Under the pieces are notes generated by a model. It did not search any database, had not been told where the DNA came from, and saw only the letters and a program-made list of their open reading frames with translations. A DNA stretch of 64,000 nucleotides from NCBI RefSeq assembly GCF_001751365.1, contig NZ_LJGT01000040.1, positions 477,696 to 541,695 of the forward strand, in the 5' to 3' direction. This stretch comes from Streptomyces abyssalis. Its GTDB lineage: Bacteria > Actinomycetota > Actinomycetes > Streptomycetales > Streptomycetaceae. Positions 32,806-41,301 of this stretch are shown in pieces (position 1 is the stretch's first letter; every line of letters begins with the position of its first letter). The translations under genes and the position numbers were made by a program.

Positions 32806-34079
32806 CCTCTCACATCATCGACGAGGCCCTGCTCCGGAGCCTCACACCGAGCGTGCTCACGATCCTCGTCCACCGCGGAGCCGACTTCGCGGCGGCCGAG
32901 GACGCCGTGCAGGACGCGCTGGTCGAGGCGCTCCGCGTCCGGGGCATGGGCTCTTCCCCGGGCTCTTCGGGCGGGGGAGACACCGTCTCGAGATCCTCGG
33001 GCGGGGGAGACCCGGTGCGGGACCCGAAGGGCTGGCTGGTCACCGTGGCCTGGCGCCGCTTCCTCGATGCGAACCGGGCGGACACCGCCCGCCGCCGGCG
33101 TGAGGACCTCGTCGAGGAGGAGCCGCCGCCCGGGCCCGCGTCCGCGGTGGACGACACGCTCCAGCTCTACTTCCTGTGCGCCCATCCGTCGCTGACGCCG
33201 TCGTCCGCGGTCGCGCTCACGCTGCGCGCCGTCGGCGGACTGACCACCCGTCAGATCGCCCAGGCCTACCTGGTGCCCGAGGCGACCATGGCGCAGCGCA
33301 TCAGCCGGGCCAAGCGCACCGTGTCCGGCGTGCAGTTCGACCAGCCCGGGGACGTCGCCACCGTGCTGCGCGTCCTCTACCTGGTCTTCAACGAGGGCTA
33401 CTCCGGCGATGTCGACCTCGTCGCGGAGGCCATCCGGCTCACCCGGCAGCTCGCGGCCACGATCGACCACCCCGAGGTGGCCGGGCTGCTGGCCCTCATG
33501 CTGCTCCACCACGCCCGGCGCGCCGCGCGGACCGCGCCCGACGGCAGCCTGGTGCCGCTCGCCGAGCAGGACCGCGGCCGGTGGGACACAGCGTCGATCG
33601 CCGAGGGCGTCGAGATCCTGCAGGCGGCCCTCGCCCGCGACCGGCTGGGCGAGTTCCAGGCCCAGGCCGCCATCGCGGCACTCCACGCCGATGCGCCCAC
33701 CGTCGAGGAGACCGACTGGGTGCAGATCGTCGAGTGGTACGACGAGCTGCTGCGCCTGACCGACAGCCCGGTCGTCCGGCTCAACCGCGCGGTGGCCGTC
33801 GGCGAGGCCGACGGGCCGCGCGCCGGCCTGGCGGCGCTCGCGGCACTGGAGGAAGCTCCCCTGGGCTCTTCGAGCAGGGGAGCCGGCCCGGGCTCTTCGG
33901 GCGGGGAACACCCCATGCCCCGTCACGCCGCGGTGGCGGCGTACCTCCACGAGCGCGACGGCGACCTGGCGAAGGCGGCACGGCTGTACGCCGAGGCGGC
34001 CCGTAAGGCCCCGAACCTCGCCGAGCGGGACCATCTGACGCGCCAGGCCGCCCGGCTCAACACCCGCCGGACTCGCTGA
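32802..34079 (+). CDS. ECF42-type RNA polymerase sigma factor with TPR extension
   Basis: This sigma-70 family regulator has 425 residues. Region 2 lies near residues 20-100 (FAAAEDAVQDALVEALRV ... PKGWLVTVAWRRFLDANR) and region 4 near 125-180 (LRAVGGLTTRQIAQAYLVPEATMAQRISRAKRT). A long C-terminal TPR-like domain follows (NEGYSGD..., WYDELLRLTDSPVVRLNRAVAVGEADGP, LAKAARLYAEAARKAP), which replaces an anti-sigma factor in ECF42. GTG at 32802 is coupled to the DGPF gene. Two Gly/Ser-rich stretches are foreign to the family: about 22 residues after EALRVRG inside region 2, and about 20 before RHAAVAAYLHERDGD. Both are encoded by palindromic repeats and could affect function. Confidence 0.92.
   Translation: MTSHIIDEALLRSLTPSVLTILVHRGADFAAAEDAVQDALVEALRVRGMGSSPGSSGGGDTVSRSSGGGDPVRDPKGWLVTVAWRRFLDANRADTARRRREDLVEEEPPPGPASAVDDTLQLYFLCAHPSLTPSSAVALTLRAVGGLTTRQIAQAYLVPEATMAQRISRAKRTVSGVQFDQPGDVATVLRVLYLVFNEGYSGDVDLVAEAIRLTRQLAATIDHPEVAGLLALMLLHHARRAARTAPDGSLVPLAEQDRGRWDTASIAEGVEILQAALARDRLGEFQAQAAIAALHADAPTVEETDWVQIVEWYDELLRLTDSPVVRLNRAVAVGEADGPRAGLAALAALEEAPLGSSSRGAGPGSSGGEHPMPRHAAVAAYLHERDGDLAKAARLYAEAARKAPNLAERDHLTRQAARLNTRRTR
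32948..33010 (+). repeat. Palindromic GGGCTCTTCGGGCGGGGGAGA repeats in sigma region 2
   Basis: GGGCTCTTC occurs at 32948 and again at 32960, the latter as GGGCTCTTCGGGCGGGGGAG. A third, related unit at 32986-33010 ends in CTCGGGCGGGGGAGA. The units form imperfect hairpins such as TCCCC...GGGGGA. They are in frame and encode the extra Gly/Ser residues of the sigma factor. The same element occurs at 33863-33908. Confidence 0.8.
33863..33908 (+). repeat. Second cluster of the palindromic repeats in the sigma gene
   Basis: GGGCTCTTCGAGCAGGGGAG (33863-33882) and GGGCTCTTCGGGCGGGGAA (33890-33908) repeat the element found near 32960. Together with the preceding CTCCCCTG the first copy forms a hairpin (CTCCCCTG...CAGGGGAG). 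They encode an extra Gly/Ser-rich loop in the TPR extension. Confidence 0.8.
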
Positions 34080-34227
34080 CCGGCCTGCCCCGGATTCCCC
34101 CGCGGCGCCCGGCGCGGTCCCGTCTCGCGGCCCCGTATCCCCGGCCTGTCCCCGAGGCTCCTCTCCCCGGCCCTGTCCCCGAGGACCCGCCGCTGAGCCG
34201 CCCGCCGACCGCTCCCGGCGTCCGGGC

Positions 34228-35475
34228 CTAGTCGACCAGGTCGCGTACGACGGCGTCGGCCAGCAGCCGCCCGCGCAGCGTCAGCACCGCCCGCCCCTGC
34301 TCGTACGGGCCCGGCTCCAGCAGCCCGTCGGCGAGGGCGCGTGCCGCGGCGTCCGCCCCGGCGGGAGCGAGCAGCCCGAGCGGGCACCCCGCGGCGAGCC
34401 GCAGCTCCAGAAGGATGCGCTCGACCCGCCTGTCCTCGGCCGTGAGCACCTCGCGGCCCGCGCCGGGGGAGCGGCCCTCGGCAAGGGCTCCCGCGTACGC
34501 GGCCGGATGCTTCACGTTCCACCAGCGCACCCCGCCCACGTGGGAGTGCGCGCCGGGCCCGGCGCCCCACCAGTCGGCGCCCGTCCAGTAGAGCTCGTTG
34601 TGCCGGCAGCGGGCCGAAGGGTCGGACGCCGCGGCCCAGTTGGAGACCTCGTACCAGCGCATGCCCGCCGAGGAGAGCGCCCGCTCCGCGAGGAGATAGC
34701 GGTCCGCGTGCACGTCGTCGTCCGTCGGCGGCACCTCGCCGCGCCGGATGCGGCGCGCGAGCTGCGTGCCCTCCTCGACGATCAGCGCGTACGCGGAGAC
34801 ATGGTCGGGCTCCGCGGCCAGGGCGGCGTCCAGCGACGCCCGCCAGTCGTCGTCGCACTCGCCGGGAGTGCCGTAGATCAGATCGAGATTGACGTGCGTG
34901 AAACCCGCCTCACGGGCCTCCGCGACGCATTCCTCGGGCCGGCCGGGCGTGTGAGTGCGGTCCAGGACGCCCAGTACGTGCGGGCGTGCGCTCTGCATCC
35001 CGAAGGAGATCCGGTTGAAGCCCGCCTCGCGCAGCCGTTCCAGCTGTCCGGCGTCGACGGATTCCGGGTTGGCCTCGGTGGTGACCTCCGCGTCCGCGGT
35101 CAGCCCGAACTCGTCCCGTACGGCGGCGAGCATCGAGCCCAGGTCCTCGGGCGGCAAAAGCGTCGGGGTGCCGCCGCCGACGAAGACCGTGGACACGCGT
35201 CGCGGGTCGTCGCCGAGGACCTTGCGGGCGAGGCGGATCTCGTCGCCGGCAGTGGCCGCGTAGTTCTCCCGCGAGGCGAGCACGCCGCCGGAGCCGCGCA
35301 GCTCGGCGGCGGTGTAGGTGTTGAAGTCGCAGTAGCCGCAACGGGTCGCGCAGTACGGCACGTGCAGATAGAAGCCGAGCGGCCGGGTCTCGCGGCCCGC
35401 GAGCGCGTCCGGCGGCAGCGAACCGCTCTCGGGCACGGCCTCGCCTTCGGGCAGTACGGAGGGCATGCGTCCCAT
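34228..35475 (-). CDS. hemW: Heme chaperone HemW (radical SAM)
   Basis: HemW binds heme and delivers it to membrane heme proteins. It was long annotated as an anaerobic coproporphyrinogen oxidase. The radical SAM cluster motif is C42-x3-C46-x2-C49 (YCATRCGYCDF), with F51 giving the CxxxCxxCxF form of HemW, which lacks the extra Cys of HemN. Further family segments are FVGGGTPTLLPPEDL, GFNRISFGMQS and NLDLIYGTPGE. The frame allows ATG at 35475 or 35466, and I cannot decide between them. Length is 415 residues. It is transcribed leftward, and downstream of it are two degenerate 19-base direct repeats (34139-34184). Confidence 0.93.
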   Translation of the reverse strand: MGRMPSVLPEGEAVPESGSLPPDALAGRETRPLGFYLHVPYCATRCGYCDFNTYTAAELRGSGGVLASRENYAATAGDEIRLARKVLGDDPRRVSTVFVGGGTPTLLPPEDLGSMLAAVRDEFGLTADAEVTTEANPESVDAGQLERLREAGFNRISFGMQSARPHVLGVLDRTHTPGRPEECVAEAREAGFTHVNLDLIYGTPGECDDDWRASLDAALAAEPDHVSAYALIVEEGTQLARRIRRGEVPPTDDDVHADRYLLAERALSSAGMRWYEVSNWAAASDPSARCRHNELYWTGADWWGAGPGAHSHVGGVRWWNVKHPAAYAGALAEGRSPGAGREVLTAEDRRVERILLELRLAAGCPLGLLAPAGADAAARALADGLLEPGPYEQGRAVLTLRGRLLADAVVRDLVD

Positions 35476-35878
35476 TGTCCGCGACCCGGAGCCGCCGCTG
35501 CGGGCGGGCAGCAGGACGGGCGTCCGGGCCCTCGTGCCTCGTTCGCCTGGGGCGGGGTTCCCGACCGGGCGGGATACGCCGGCTGTCGCACGGCCGCGCA
35601 GGTCCCTCGGCGGATGTCGCCGGGACGGGGCCGGTGCCTTGCCGCTGCGGGGCGGGGCGGGGCGCAGCTGTCCCAGCGACCGGTGTGCGGTGGGACCGGT
35701 CGGGCCCGGTGCGGATGAGGGCGTACGCGTGCGGCCCGGCGGTCCCCGGCGGTCCCCGGCGGTCCCCGGCGGACACCGCCCCCGCGCTCAGCGCCGCCCC
35801 CCCGTTCCGTCCCTCTCGGCGTACCCGGCCCGGAGCCGCTGCCGCGCCGGATGCGGTCGTCGCACGACGGGTGCCGCC
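35476..35878. other. Noncoding gap with 10-base tandem repeat
   Basis: No credible gene lies in these 403 bases, which are the hemW upstream region and the DUF3097 gene downstream region. The only clear structure is three exact copies of GGTCCCCGGC at 35741-35770, preceded by a partial copy, and a GGGGC-rich patch near 35650. No terminator or promoter is convincing. Confidence 0.6.
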
Positions 35879-36739
35879 CTACGAGAAGCCCACCGTCACA
35901 TGGTCGATGAGCTGTTCCACCCGCCCCAGCAGGGCCGGCTCCAGGTCCCGGTAGTCGCGTACGTGCCCCAGGATCCGCTGCCAGGCCGCGCCCGTGTTCG
36001 CGGGCCAGCCGAGCGCCCGGCACACGCCGGTCTTCCAGTCCTGGCCGTGCGGTACGCGGGGCCAGGCGTCGATGCCGACGGAGGAGGGCTTCACCGCCTC
36101 CCAGATGTCGATGTACGGATGGCCGACCACCAGCACGTGCTCGTCCGTGACCTCCGCCGCGATGCGGGACTCCTTCGAGCCCGGCACCAGATGGTCGACG
36201 AGAACACCGAGCCGCGCGTCCGGGCCCGGTCCGAAGTCCCGTACGAGGGCGGGGAGATCGTCGACGCCCTCCAGGTACTCGACGACGACGCCCTCGATGC
36301 GCAGATCGTCGCCCCAGACCTTCTCGACGAGCTCCGCGTCGTGCCGCCCCTCCACGTAGATCCGCCCCGCCCGTGCCACCCGCGCCCGCGCGCCGGGCAC
36401 GGCGAGCGAGCCGGAAGCCGTCCGCTGAGGGGACGCCGCCGCCCCCGGAGCCGCGCCGGCGGCCCCCGCGGCCCGTACGAGCGTGACGGTACGGCCCTCC
36501 AGCAGGAATCCGCGCGGTTCCATCGGGAAGACCCGGTGCTTGCCGAACCGGTCCTCGAGGGTGACCGTCAGGCCCTCGGCGGTCTTCTCCGTACGGATGA
36601 CGGCACCGCAGAAGCCGGTGACGGCCTCCTCGACCACGAGGCCGGGGTCGGCCGGGACCTCGGGCACCGGCTGCCGCTTCTTCCACGGCGGCGTGAGATC
36701 GGGATCATAAGAACGGCTGCGCATACGCGCATTCTTCAC
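35879..36739 (-). CDS. DUF3097 family protein
   Basis: This actinobacterial protein of 286 residues has unknown function. The conserved opening SYDPDLTPPWKKR and the central segment RIYVEGRHDAELVEKVWGDDLRIEGVVVEYLEG resemble a Toprim-like fold, followed by LVDHLVPGSKESRIA and VVGHPYIDIWEAVKP. The acidic residues of these strands suggest a metal-dependent nucleotidyl-transfer or nuclease-like activity, but this is inference. GTG at 36739 overlaps the stop of the upstream metallo-hydrolase gene as GTGA. ATG at 36724 is an alternative that starts exactly at the conserved MRSRSYDPDL. Confidence 0.88.
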   Translation of the reverse strand: MKNARMRSRSYDPDLTPPWKKRQPVPEVPADPGLVVEEAVTGFCGAVIRTEKTAEGLTVTLEDRFGKHRVFPMEPRGFLLEGRTVTLVRAAGAAGAAPGAAASPQRTASGSLAVPGARARVARAGRIYVEGRHDAELVEKVWGDDLRIEGVVVEYLEGVDDLPALVRDFGPGPDARLGVLVDHLVPGSKESRIAAEVTDEHVLVVGHPYIDIWEAVKPSSVGIDAWPRVPHGQDWKTGVCRALGWPANTGAAWQRILGHVRDYRDLEPALLGRVEQLIDHVTVGFS

Positions 36740-37542
36740 GACTGGGCGAAACGGCGTGCCAGGACGTCCCGTTGGGCGCGTACGAAGTCCGCACCGACGA
36801 CGGCCCCGTGCCCCGGCACGTACAGCGCGTCCTCACCGCCGAGCACCAGCAGCCGGTCCAGCGCCCGCGGCCAGCGCGACGGGCTCGCGTCCGGCCCCGC
36901 CTGCGGTTCGCCGGACTCCTCGACGAGGTCGCCGCAGAAGACGACGCCGCGTCCCGCGTGACCCGGGCCGCCGCTCACAAGCACCGCAAGGTCGAACCCG
37001 CTGTGCGCGGCACCCATGTTCACCAGCCGCACCGACCGTTCGCCGAGCGTCAGCGTGATCTGCTCGGAGACGCCGTGCAGCGGCGGTACGAGCCGTGAGG
37101 CCGAATCCGCGGCGGCCTCCCGCGCCATGCCGTGCCGCACCGCGTCCTGCCTCAACTCCTCCCGCGCGCCCACCAGATGATCGCCGAGCCCCTGCGCCCC
37201 GTACACGTGTGCGCCTTCGAAGGCCGCCGTGCCGAAGACGTGGTCGAAGTGGGAGTGGGTGAGCACGGCATGCGTCACGGGAAGCCCGAACAGCTCGCGC
37301 AGCCCGTCGCGGATGCCCGCGCCCTCGGCCGCACCCGACCCGGTGTCCACGACCAGCAGGCCCGCCGTGCCGCGCACCGCACCGACGGTCGCGTCCCAGC
37401 CGGGCAGCCTCCGCCGTACGACGCCGGGCACGAGCTCCTCCCAGCGGCCCTCGTCCGCACCGGCTCCCGGCACGGCTCCCGTCGCGGCGCCCGGTGCCTC
37501 TTCCGGTACCGGCTCGCGGCGTTCGTCCCTGTTCCCGGCCAT
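36736..37542 (-). CDS. Metallo-beta-lactamase fold hydrolase
   Basis: This is a 268-residue hydrolase of the MBL superfamily. The metal-binding motif HxHxDH is THSHFDHVFG (about residues 95-103). Later ligands are His in MGAAHSGFDL, Asp in VFCGDLVEES, and His in PGHGAVV. The N-terminal 35 residues are low-complexity Glu/Ala/Gly. The start is ATG at 37542. It is coupled by a 4-base overlap to the DUF3097 gene. It is divergent from hrcA. The substrate is unknown. Confidence 0.9.
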   Translation of the reverse strand: MAGNRDERREPVPEEAPGAATGAVPGAGADEGRWEELVPGVVRRRLPGWDATVGAVRGTAGLLVVDTGSGAAEGAGIRDGLRELFGLPVTHAVLTHSHFDHVFGTAAFEGAHVYGAQGLGDHLVGAREELRQDAVRHGMAREAAADSASRLVPPLHGVSEQITLTLGERSVRLVNMGAAHSGFDLAVLVSGGPGHAGRGVVFCGDLVEESGEPQAGPDASPSRWPRALDRLLVLGGEDALYVPGHGAVVGADFVRAQRDVLARRFAQS

Positions 37543-37605
37543 ACGACGACGCTACTCGGGCGTACCAGGACCGCGCGCACCGCGATACGGTCGATGAGGC
37601 GTCTC

Positions 37606-37636
37606 TTGCCCCTGCCACCGCAACCGGCCGTACACT
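37606..37636 (+). promoter_or_regulatory. Candidate hrcA promoter
   Basis: TTGCCC (37606-37611) and TACACT (37631-37636) are separated by 19 bases. Transcription would start near 37643, just before the CIRCE element, where HrcA binding would block it. The spacing is slightly long, so confidence is moderate. Confidence 0.45.
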
Positions 37637-37648
37637 TAGCCCGGGGTT

Positions 37649-37675
37649 CTGGCACTCGATCGGCGAGAGTGCCAG
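37649..37675 (+). promoter_or_regulatory. CIRCE element (HrcA operator)
   Basis: CTGGCACTC-N9-GAGTGCCAG is a perfect inverted repeat matching the CIRCE consensus (TTAGCACTC-N9-GAGTGCTAA) except for the outer bases. It lies 104 bases before the hrcA coding start and predicts autorepression of hrcA-dnaJ, relieved by heat. Confidence 0.93.
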
Positions 37676-37779
37676 GCACGACGGGAAGCCGGGGGACCCA
37701 GCGGCGCCGGCGTGCCCCCGGCAGGCCGCAGGAGCAGGCCACAGGCACAGCAAAGGCAAGGCCGGACGGGAGGTGCGCA

Positions 37780-38796
37780 ATTCTGAGCGAACGCAGACTC
37801 GAAGTGCTGCGCGCGATCGTCCAGGACTACGTGGGCACTGAGGAGCCCGTGGGCTCCAAGGCGCTCACGGAGCGGCATCATCTCCAGGTCTCTCCGGCCA
37901 CCGTGCGCAACGACATGGCGGCGCTGGAGGACGAGGGGTACATCGCTCAGCCGCACACGAGCGCCGGGCGCATCCCCACCGACAAGGGCTACCGCCTGTT
38001 CGTGGACAAGCTGGCGGGCGTCAAGCCCCTCTCGCCTCCCGAACGCCGGGCCATCCAGAACTTCCTGGACGGAGCGGTCGACCTGGACGACGTGGTGGGG
38101 CGCACGGTCCGGCTGCTCGCGCAGCTGACCCGCCAGGTCGCGGTGGTGCAGTACCCGTCGCTGACGCGGTCGACGGTGCGGCACGTGGAGCTGCTGTCCC
38201 TGGCTCCCGCGCGGCTGATGCTGGTGCTGATCACCGACACCGGCAGGGTCGAGCAGCGCCTCATCGACTGCCAGGCGCCCATCGGCGAATCTTCGCTGGC
38301 GGACCTGCGGGCCCGGCTCAACAGCCGTGTGGTGGGGCAGCGCTTCACCGACGTGCCCTCCCTCGTGCAGGACCTGCCGGACGCGTTCGAGGGCGAGGAC
38401 CGCGGCACGGTCTCCACTGTGCTGGCGACCCTGCTGGAGACCCTCGTCGAGGAGACCGAGGAGCGGCTGATCATCGGCGGCACCTCCAACCTCACCCGCT
38501 TCGGGCACGACTTCCCTCTGACCATCCGGCCCGTGCTGGAGGCGCTGGAGGAGCAGGTCGTGCTGCTGAAGCTGCTCGGGGAAGCGAAGGACCCGGGCGT
38601 GACCGTACGAATCGGGCATGAGAATGCCCACGAAGGGCTGAGTTCCACATCGGTGGTTTCGGTCGGCTACGGTTCGGGCGACGAAGCAGTCGCCAAGCTC
38701 GGCGTGGTCGGACCGACCCGCATGGACTACCCCGGAACGATGGGAGCTGTACGCGCAGTGGCACGGTACGTCGGACAGATCCTCGCGGAGTCGTAA
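37780..38796 (+). CDS. hrcA: Heat-inducible transcription repressor HrcA
   Basis: HrcA represses heat-shock genes by binding CIRCE and is kept folded by GroEL. The N-terminal winged helix includes RRLEVLRAIVQDYVGTEEPVGSKAL and VSPATVRNDMAALEDEGYI. The GAF-like effector part includes GGTSNLTRFGHDF. The conserved start is [M]LSERRLEVLRA. The codon at the Met position is ATT (37780-37782), 6 bases after GGAGG (37769-37773), and the next codon is CTG. There is no ATG, GTG or TTG until an in-frame GTG at 37669, which lies inside CIRCE and is an unlikely start. The product is 338 residues, the usual length. dnaJ follows immediately. Confidence 0.93.
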   Translation: MLSERRLEVLRAIVQDYVGTEEPVGSKALTERHHLQVSPATVRNDMAALEDEGYIAQPHTSAGRIPTDKGYRLFVDKLAGVKPLSPPERRAIQNFLDGAVDLDDVVGRTVRLLAQLTRQVAVVQYPSLTRSTVRHVELLSLAPARLMLVLITDTGRVEQRLIDCQAPIGESSLADLRARLNSRVVGQRFTDVPSLVQDLPDAFEGEDRGTVSTVLATLLETLVEETEERLIIGGTSNLTRFGHDFPLTIRPVLEALEEQVVLLKLLGEAKDPGVTVRIGHENAHEGLSSTSVVSVGYGSGDEAVAKLGVVGPTRMDYPGTMGAVRAVARYVGQILAES

Positions 38797-39933
38797 GTGG
38801 CGACGGACTACTACGCGGTCCTCGGCGTGCAGCGCGACGCCTCGCAGGACGACATCAAGAAGGCCTTCCGCAGGCTTGCGCGCGAGCTGCACCCTGACGT
38901 CAATCCGGACCCGAAGACGCAGGAGCGGTTCAAGGAGATCAACACCGCCTACGAGATCCTCTCCGATCCGCAGAAGAAGCAGGTCTACGACCTCGGCGGG
39001 GACCCGGCGGCCGGTGCCGCCGGTGCGGGCGGCGGCTTCGGCGGAGCAGGCGGCTTCGGCAACTTCTCCGACATCATGGACGCCTTCTTCGGCACGGCCT
39101 CGCAGCGCGGGCCCAGGTCCCGTACGCGCCGCGGCCAGGACGCGATGATCCGGCTCGACATCGAGCTCGACGAGTCCGCGTTCGGCACGACGAAGGACAT
39201 CCAGGTCGACACGGCCATCGTCTGCACCACCTGCAGCGGCGAGGGCGCGGCACCCGGCACGTCAGCGCAGACCTGCGACATGTGCCGCGGCAGGGGAGAG
39301 GTCTCCCAGGTAACGCGCTCCTTCCTCGGCCAGGTCATGACCTCGCGCCCCTGCCCGCAGTGCCAGGGCTTCGGCACCGTCGTGCCCACGCCCTGCCCGG
39401 AGTGCGCCGGTGACGGCCGCATCCGCTCGCGGCGCAGCCTGACGGTGAAGATTCCCGCCGGCGTCGACAACGGCACCCGCATCCAGCTCGCGGGCGAGGG
39501 CGAGGTCGGCCCCGGCGGCGGACCCGCCGGCGATCTGTACGTGGAGATCCACGAGACCGCCCACCCGGTCTTCCAGCGCCGCGGCGACGATCTGCACTGC
39601 ACGGTCACCATCCCGATGACGGCGGCGGCCCTCGGCACGAAGGTGCCGCTGGAGACGCTGGACGGCATGGAGGAGGTCGACATCCGGCCGGGCACCCAGT
39701 CCGGGCAGTCGATCCCGCTGCACGAGCGTGGCGTGACGCATCTGCGGGGCGGCGGACGGGGCCAGCTGATCGTCCACGTCGAGGTGACGACGCCGTCCAA
39801 TCTGGAGCCGGAGCAGGAGGAGCTGCTGCGGCGGCTCGCGGAGATGCGCGGTGAGGAGCGGCCCACGGGTCAGTTCCAGCCTGGTCAGCAGGGGCTGTTC
39901 TCGCGGCTGAAGGACGCTTTCAACGGCCGCTGA
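38797..39933 (+). CDS. dnaJ: Chaperone DnaJ
   Basis: DnaJ is a co-chaperone that stimulates DnaK ATPase and delivers unfolded proteins. It has a J domain with HPD (ELHPDVNPDP), then a Gly-rich linker. A zinc domain has four CxxCxGxG repeats (CTTCSGEG, CDMCRGRG, CPQCQGFG, CPECAGDG). C-terminal substrate-binding domains follow, 378 residues in all. GTG at 38797 directly abuts the hrcA TAA stop. In streptomycetes this hrcA-linked copy is a second dnaJ, distinct from the one in the dnaK operon, and is expected to be under CIRCE control. Confidence 0.96.
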   Translation: MATDYYAVLGVQRDASQDDIKKAFRRLARELHPDVNPDPKTQERFKEINTAYEILSDPQKKQVYDLGGDPAAGAAGAGGGFGGAGGFGNFSDIMDAFFGTASQRGPRSRTRRGQDAMIRLDIELDESAFGTTKDIQVDTAIVCTTCSGEGAAPGTSAQTCDMCRGRGEVSQVTRSFLGQVMTSRPCPQCQGFGTVVPTPCPECAGDGRIRSRRSLTVKIPAGVDNGTRIQLAGEGEVGPGGGPAGDLYVEIHETAHPVFQRRGDDLHCTVTIPMTAAALGTKVPLETLDGMEEVDIRPGTQSGQSIPLHERGVTHLRGGGRGQLIVHVEVTTPSNLEPEQEELLRRLAEMRGEERPTGQFQPGQQGLFSRLKDAFNGR

Positions 39934-40179
39934 GGCGTGTGCGGACGCGATGGTCGCTGCCGGCCGATGGTCCCTGCCGGCCGCGGCCGGTGCCTTGCCT
40001 GACGGTTCGCGGCTGTGCGGTCCCGGGCGGCCGCTCGTGCCCCGGGCCCGGGCCCGTCACGTCCGCGAGGTCCGTCATGTCGCCTGATCCGCTGTCCTGT
40101 TGCCGTCCGTCCCGGTCCCGTACACGGCGGGACAGGTCCGGGACGGGGCGGCCCGGCACCCCGTGACAGGATGTGCCCC

Positions 40180-41301
40180 ATGCCCTCCGCGTCGATCCCG
40201 CTCTCAGAGCTCACGGAGCATCCGATTGTGCAGGCCCCCATGGCGGGTGGGCCCTCGTGTCCGGAGCTGGCCGGGAGCGTGAGCGAGGCCGGCGGGATGG
40301 GTTTCCTCGCCGCCGGCTACAAGACGCCGGAGGCGATGTACGAGGAGATCAAGCAGTTGCGGGGGCAGACCCAACGCCCCTTCGGCGTCAACCTGTTCAT
40401 GCCGCAGCCCGACAACGCCGACTCGGGGGCACTGGAGCGCTACCGTGCGCAGCTCGCCGGTGAGGCGACGTGGTACGAGGCCCAGCTCGGCGAGACCGAC
40501 CACACCACCGACGACGCGTACGAGGCGAAGCTCGCCATACTCTTCGACGACCCGGTTCCCGTCGTGTCGTTCACCTTCGGCTGCCCGACCCGTCATGTGC
40601 TGGAGCGCTTCACCAAGCGCGGTACGTACACCGTCGTCACCGTCACCTCCGCCGGTGAGGCGCAGACCGCGGAGTTCCTCGGGGCGGACGCCGTGTGCGT
40701 GCAGGGCATCGAGGCGGGCGGCCACCAGGGCACGCACCGCGACGATCCGCAGGCCGACGGCACAGGCAGCGGTCTCGGCCTGCTCACGCTGGTGACGCAG
40801 GTCAAGGAGGCGGTGCGGCTGCCGGTCGTCGCCGCCGGCGGGCTGATGCGCGGCAAGCAGATCGCGGCGGTGCTTGCCGCGGGCGCGAGTGCGGCGCAGC
40901 TCGGTACGGCGTTCCTCGTCTGCCCGGAGTCGGGCGCGGAGCTCGTGCACAAGCAGGCGATGACCAACCCCCTCTTCGCGCGTACGGAGTTCACCCGCGC
41001 CTTCAGCGGACGGCCGGCCCGTGCGCTGGTCAACCGGTTTCTGCGCGAGCACGGGCCGTACGCTCCCGCCGCGTATCCGCAGGTGCACCATCTGACCGCC
41101 GGGGTGCGCAAGGCGGCGGCGAAGGCGAAGGACCCGCAGGGCATGGCGCTGTGGGCGGGCCAGGGGCACAAGCTCGCGCGTGACCTGCCCGCCGCGCAGC
41201 TGATGGACGTGCTGGTGACCGAGCTCGCCGTGGCACGCGACAGGGTCGCCAAGCAGGGTGCCCCGGGCGGTTCCGGCGGCGGTACGGGCGGCCCGGTGTG
41301 A
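40180..41301 (+). CDS. Nitronate monooxygenase (NMO/2-nitropropane dioxygenase family)
   Basis: This is an FMN-dependent TIM-barrel enzyme that oxidises alkyl nitronates such as propionate-3-nitronate. The sequence shows IVQAPMAGGPSCPELAGSVSEAGGMGFLAAG at the first strands. GIEAGGHQGTH carries the catalytic-region His, and GGLMRGKQIAAVLAAGASAAQLGTAFL binds FMN phosphate. ATG at 40180 is 9 bases after GACAGG. ATG at 40171 is in frame and could add 3 residues. The length is 373 residues. It overlaps rsmE by 4 bases. Confidence 0.9.
   Translation: MPSASIPLSELTEHPIVQAPMAGGPSCPELAGSVSEAGGMGFLAAGYKTPEAMYEEIKQLRGQTQRPFGVNLFMPQPDNADSGALERYRAQLAGEATWYEAQLGETDHTTDDAYEAKLAILFDDPVPVVSFTFGCPTRHVLERFTKRGTYTVVTVTSAGEAQTAEFLGADAVCVQGIEAGGHQGTHRDDPQADGTGSGLGLLTLVTQVKEAVRLPVVAAGGLMRGKQIAAVLAAGASAAQLGTAFLVCPESGAELVHKQAMTNPLFARTEFTRAFSGRPARALVNRFLREHGPYAPAAYPQVHHLTAGVRKAAAKAKDPQGMALWAGQGHKLARDLPAAQLMDVLVTELAVARDRVAKQGAPGGSGGGTGGPV

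Noticed and set aside
37669..37779. An hrcA start at GTG 37669
   Set aside because: It would put the CIRCE operator inside the coding region and add 37 residues not typical of HrcA. GGAGG sits at 37769.
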